Source: Thermoplasmatota archaeon | GTDB lineage: Archaea > Thermoplasmatota > JAKEGO01 | Length of the DNA: 45,153 bases | Direction of reading: 5' to 3' | Assembly (NCBI GenBank): GCA_028279595.1 | Contig: JANQNK010000021.1 | Coordinates: 1-45,153, forward strand | Shown: piece after piece, positions 42,512 to 45,153 of the stretch | Position numbering within the stretch: position 1 is the stretch's first letter | How the letters are laid out: each line of letters starts with the position of its first letter | Position numbers and translations under genes: made by a program | The notes under the pieces: model-generated | Seen by the model: the letters and a program-made list of their open reading frames with translations, nothing else | Told to the model about the DNA's origin: nothing | Databases searched by the model: none

Positions 42512-43525
42512 ATGGTCCGGACAATCACCCCGCTGATGACGGATTGGATAGTCGAACTTGCAGGCGAGGACGCCGACTTCGCGACCATGGAGATGGCTGC
42601 CGCCCTCCAGGCGGAGGGCGTCGACGCCACCGGACCCGAGGTCCTGGGGCGCCATGCCATCATCTCGGCGGACTCCCCCCTTCCCGCCCTTGAAAGGCTG
42701 GCAATGGCCCATAGGATATTCGGGAAGGTGGCCGAATCCCCATCCCTGGACGATCTCCTTGCCGATACATCCCGGATCGCCGGCGCGCTCGATGGAACGT
42801 ACCGGATCTCCCTGGAAATGACGGACGGCACGGCTGCCGAGGCCCGCGAGACCATCGAAAGGCTCGCGAGCGCGATCGACGCACAGGTGTCCTTGAGAGG
42901 TCCCGACACCGTCCTCAAGGTGATCGTCGCTCCCGGTAGGGTCGTGGTTGGCGCGTACAGGGGCGATTCGGCAAGGCGCACGGCCCTGTCCCGGGATGTC
43001 ATGAAACGTCCGTATTTCAGCCCGGTCTCCATAAGGTCCGAATATGCCAGAGCGCTCGTGAACCTATCAAGGGCGCCGTCGGGCGGGACCCTGGCAGACC
43101 CCTTCTGTGGTGGAGGGGGGATCCTGATGGAGGCAGCAGCATCCGGCATTCGGACTGTCGGGATCGATATCGACGGCGGCATGCTCGAGGGGGCTGCAAC
43201 AAATCTCGAGAGGTTCGGCCTCGACGCCGAGCTCATGGAGGGCGATGTGTCCATGCTATCTGAACACGCCCCCCTGGACGCCGTCGCCACTGACCCGCCC
43301 TACGGCAGATCGACATCACTCCGGGACGAGGGTCTTGCGGCGATCTACACCCGAATGTTCACGGCATCGGCAGAATCCCTCAGAACGGGAGGGCACCTCG
43401 CCGTCGCCCTTCCAGCGGAATGGGCGATCAGGCTCGGAGGGGAGCACCTCGAGATGATCGGCTCCCACCCGATGAAGGTCCACCGCTCGCTGACACGGTG
43501 GTTCACGGTCTTCAGAAAGGTCTAG
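42512..43525 (+). CDS. tRNA (guanine(10)-N2)-dimethyltransferase (Trm-G10)
   Basis: 337 residues. The N-terminal THUMP-like part is divergent; the C-terminal SAM-dependent methyltransferase has KRPYFSPVSIRSEYARALVNL, ADPFCGGGGILMEAAASG, VGIDIDGGMLEGAATNL and the N2-guanine signature TDPPYGRS. Makes m2,2G10 in archaeal tRNA. The ATG at 42512 (MVRTITPLMTD) has AGGTG 6-10 bases upstream; a GTG at 42503 is less likely. Divergent from the zinc-ribbon gene and convergent with the G1P dehydrogenase gene, 4 bases apart. Confidence 0.9.
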   Translation: MVRTITPLMTDWIVELAGEDADFATMEMAAALQAEGVDATGPEVLGRHAIISADSPLPALERLAMAHRIFGKVAESPSLDDLLADTSRIAGALDGTYRISLEMTDGTAAEARETIERLASAIDAQVSLRGPDTVLKVIVAPGRVVVGAYRGDSARRTALSRDVMKRPYFSPVSIRSEYARALVNLSRAPSGGTLADPFCGGGGILMEAAASGIRTVGIDIDGGMLEGAATNLERFGLDAELMEGDVSMLSEHAPLDAVATDPPYGRSTSLRDEGLAAIYTRMFTASAESLRTGGHLAVALPAEWAIRLGGEHLEMIGSHPMKVHRSLTRWFTVFRKV

Positions 43526-43529
43526 CGGC

Positions 43530-44576
43530 TCAGCTTATTACCTGGGTTATCTTGCACACGTTGACGGCTGCCTTCTTCCCTAGGCCGCCGTTAAGGATCG
43601 TATACCTCTCCGGATTGATCTCGTGAGCGGTGACGAGTGCCTCGACCACCGTGTCCTCGTCCAGTCCGAGGCTGACGGCGTCCGTGGGGGCGCCGACTAT
43701 CCTCAGTGCATCCCGAATGGACTCCCAGTCCCCGCCGTGGAGGTACATCATGATTATCGAGCCGACGCCGCACTGCTCTCCGTGCAGTGCCGGGCGCTCG
43801 GCGATCCGGTCCAGGGAATGGCTGAACATGTGCTCCGCACCGCTCGCGGGCCTTGACGTCCCGGCGATGCTCATGGCGACGCTCGACAGTACGAGGCTCT
43901 TGACGAGTATCCGGAACCCCTCGGCCGTTCCCGATGCGACTACCTCCGCGTTGTTGACCAGGACGTCGGCGCTGAGGTCCGATAGCGCCGAGCCGTAGTA
44001 GCTGACCCTCTCGCCACGGATCCTCGACGCCAGGCGCCAATCGAGGACGGCCGTCTTGTTCGAAACGACGTCTCCGAACCCGGACACCCACAGGCGTCTC
44101 GGGGAGCGCGAGATCACATCGAGGTCGGCGACCACCGCGATGGGCGACCGGGCGGCGGAGGACGACTTCAGCCCGTCCTCGATTATCGACGCCCTGTCGG
44201 AGGCTATCCCGTCATGGGACGCCGCCGTCGGTACGCTGATGAACGGCGTGTCGACCTCGAACGCGGCGACCTTCGCAACGTCGATGGGCCTACCGCCACC
44301 GACCGCAACGAGGAACATCCCCCTCTCGACCTCCGCCTTCAACCTCTCGACGTTGTCCCTGTCCGCTCCGGTGACTATGAACCTAGAACTCTCGATACCG
44401 CTCGCCCCGAGCCCGTCCATGACCATCCGGCCGGCCGCATCGAACGTCCCCTCGTCGGAGACCACGACGGCCTGTCCCGGAAGCCCCAGAGCCCTGACTA
44501 TGGAGGGTATCTCATCGATGACACCCGATCCCATGATGATGTTCCTGGGAAGTACCATCATTTTCAGATCGTCCAT
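43530..44576 (-). CDS. egsA: sn-Glycerol-1-phosphate dehydrogenase
   Basis: 348 residues. Reduces dihydroxyacetone phosphate to sn-glycerol-1-phosphate, the archaeal lipid backbone, using NAD(P)H and a divalent metal. MVLPRNIIMGSGVI, VGGGRPIDVAKVAAF, SVPTAASHDGIASDRASI, SGFGDVVSNKTAVLDW with metal-binding Asp, SGAEHMFSHSLD and LHGEQCGVG with metal-binding His residues are all present. Minus-strand TTTATCA at about 44607-44614 lies 31-38 bases upstream. Marks the organism as archaeal. Confidence 0.96.
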   Translation of the reverse strand: MDDLKMMVLPRNIIMGSGVIDEIPSIVRALGLPGQAVVVSDEGTFDAAGRMVMDGLGASGIESSRFIVTGADRDNVERLKAEVERGMFLVAVGGGRPIDVAKVAAFEVDTPFISVPTAASHDGIASDRASIIEDGLKSSSAARSPIAVVADLDVISRSPRRLWVSGFGDVVSNKTAVLDWRLASRIRGERVSYYGSALSDLSADVLVNNAEVVASGTAEGFRILVKSLVLSSVAMSIAGTSRPASGAEHMFSHSLDRIAERPALHGEQCGVGSIIMMYLHGGDWESIRDALRIVGAPTDAVSLGLDEDTVVEALVTAHEINPERYTILNGGLGKKAAVNVCKITQVIS

Positions 44577-44647
44577 GCGGTCACCTCGACTGCATCGTAG
44601 GGTCGTGATAAATAGGTTGTGGGCCCTTCAGGGCCCAGCAGGCTGGC

Positions 44648-44938
44648 TCAGCTGACGGTGAGGGAACCGTAGCGTCCGGACGAGACCTGCAACTCGCCGT
44701 TCCAGATCTTCGCATATCCGTTCTTGATGAGGACCGTCGCACCCTGCTCCACCTTGTCGACGTCGTCGTTCCAGAGCGTGATCTTCACCGTGTCTCCCTG
44801 TCCGTCCTTGCCAACTGCGTCGCGAACCCTGCCCTCGTCGCCCCACTTCGTGAGGTATGTTCGAATATCGCTGAGCTCCTCGATGCTGAGCTCGATCTCT
44901 TCGACGGGTTGGTTCGCTGCGAGGTCCTTAACCATCAT
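44648..44938 (-). CDS. Small OB-fold single-strand nucleic-acid-binding protein
   Basis: 96 residues. MMVKDLAANQPVEEIELSI begins a single OB fold with GDEGRVRDAVGKDGQGDTVKITLWNDDVDKVEQGATVLIKNGYAKIWNGELQVS, the pattern of RPA-like archaeal OB proteins. No zinc finger or extra domain. The ATG at 44938 is chosen because GGTGA is about 5-9 bases upstream; a GTG at 44947 is the alternative. A TATA-like TTATAATT is at about 44976-44983. The structured sequence at the window edge lies upstream of it. Confidence 0.8.
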   Translation of the reverse strand: MMVKDLAANQPVEEIELSIEELSDIRTYLTKWGDEGRVRDAVGKDGQGDTVKITLWNDDVDKVEQGATVLIKNGYAKIWNGELQVSSGRYGSLTVS

Positions 44939-45035
44939 ACGCTTCACCTGGGACCGCAGACAAAATAGGGGGTCTTATAATTTTCCCCGCGGCTTCCCCG
45001 GCATCAGCACAGCTAACTGAATGAAGAATGGCACC

Positions 45036-45153
45036 GAGGGAGGGATTCGCCCAGCCCATCATTCGGATGGGCGGAGTTCGTGAACTTGCATATATCCCAA
45101 TTACCTCAAGTCCCCGAACAACCCTGTTCGAGAGCGGGTTCTCACCCACCCTC
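45036..45153. ncRNA. Candidate structured RNA (multibranched), cut by window edge
   Basis: An outer helix GAGGG-A-GGG (45036-45044) with CCC-A-CCCTC (45145-45153) encloses three hairpins: a perfect 7-pair GCCCATC/GATGGGC with ATTCG loop (45054-45072), a two-part stem GTTCG, ACTTG with CAAGT, CGAAC (45076-45119), and AACCC/GGGTT (45120-45140). This is too regular for chance and codes for nothing convincing. The transcribed strand is unknown. It does not fit a tRNA. It may extend beyond the window. Confidence 0.4.

Noticed and set aside
44928..45149. 73-codon minus-strand frame over the edge region
   Set aside because: It covers the hairpin-rich sequence and has no recognisable protein features; the RNA structure explains the region better.
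45036..45153. tRNA gene, possibly with a T-loop intron, at the right edge
   Set aside because: The GAGGG/CCCTC stem could mimic a T-stem, but the T-loop would lack the conserved second T, the acceptor pairing is not seen, and the enclosed part forms its own hairpins. Kept only as an unassigned structured RNA.

Overview
The window is archaeal. It carries RNA polymerase subunit Rpo7 with Spt4, sn-glycerol-1-phosphate dehydrogenase (archaeal ether lipids), isopentenyl phosphate kinase (archaeal mevalonate route), Nop5, TrmY, archaeal Trm-G10, HypA/HypC and a tRNA-Val without an encoded CCA. Many starts lie 22-35 bases downstream of TATA-like boxes (TTTAAATA, TTTATA), as in leaderless archaeal genes. 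The DNA is GC-rich with mostly short spacers. The gene mix (heterotrophic acyl-CoA carboxylase, PGF-type surface protein, subtilase, no methanogenesis genes) suggests a Thermoplasmatota-like euryarchaeote. That placement is an inference and no phylogeny was run.

Layout. 1-6.6 kb: partial S-adenosylhomocysteinase, a GxGYxYP-domain polytopic membrane protein, a domain-swapped CinA/PncC protein, rpo7-spt4, and a small membrane protein that looks frameshifted. 6.7-11.9 kb: a minus-strand operon of two enoyl-CoA hydratases, biotin carboxylase, biotin carrier and carboxyltransferase, best read as methylcrotonyl-CoA carboxylase plus methylglutaconyl-CoA hydratase (leucine catabolism to HMG-CoA). 12.1-17.9 kb: hypC-amrS, small uncharacterised proteins, a winged-helix protein, Nop5, DUF763 and a PadR-HAAS pair. 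18-24 kb: a cell-surface block with a 1217-residue repeat protein, a smaller relative, a membrane protein and a pilin-like protein. 24-32 kb: tRNA-Val, a family 2 glycosyltransferase, HypA, a GT-C-like membrane protein, RtcB, a PKD-TM-TPR protein, TrmI-NAD kinase and divergent NadA. 32.2-32.8 kb: a strikingly AT-rich, repeat-bearing gap. 32.8-45.1 kb: MIP18-TrmY, isopentenyl phosphate kinase-MeaB, an endonuclease IV-like protein with a huge Lys-rich tail, Elp3, a secreted subtilase, a triple zinc-ribbon membrane protein, Trm-G10, G1P dehydrogenase, an OB-fold protein and a truncated structured RNA candidate at the right edge.

How the genes fit together. Leucine carbon would reach HMG-CoA through the carboxylase/hydratase operon. 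HMG-CoA is also the entry to the mevalonate route that ends with isopentenyl phosphate kinase, and G1P dehydrogenase supplies the glycerol backbone of the same lipids. MeaB implies a B12-dependent acyl-CoA mutase elsewhere. Several genes act on tRNA (TrmI, TrmY, Trm-G10, Elp3, RtcB). NAD kinase and NadA share a divergent promoter region. The surface block and glycosyltransferases suggest a glycosylated, proteinaceous envelope.

The least expected items are the Lys-tailed endonuclease IV-like protein, the inverted-order CinA fusion, the GxGYxYP-membrane fusion, the AT-rich repeat region and the structured RNA at the right edge.
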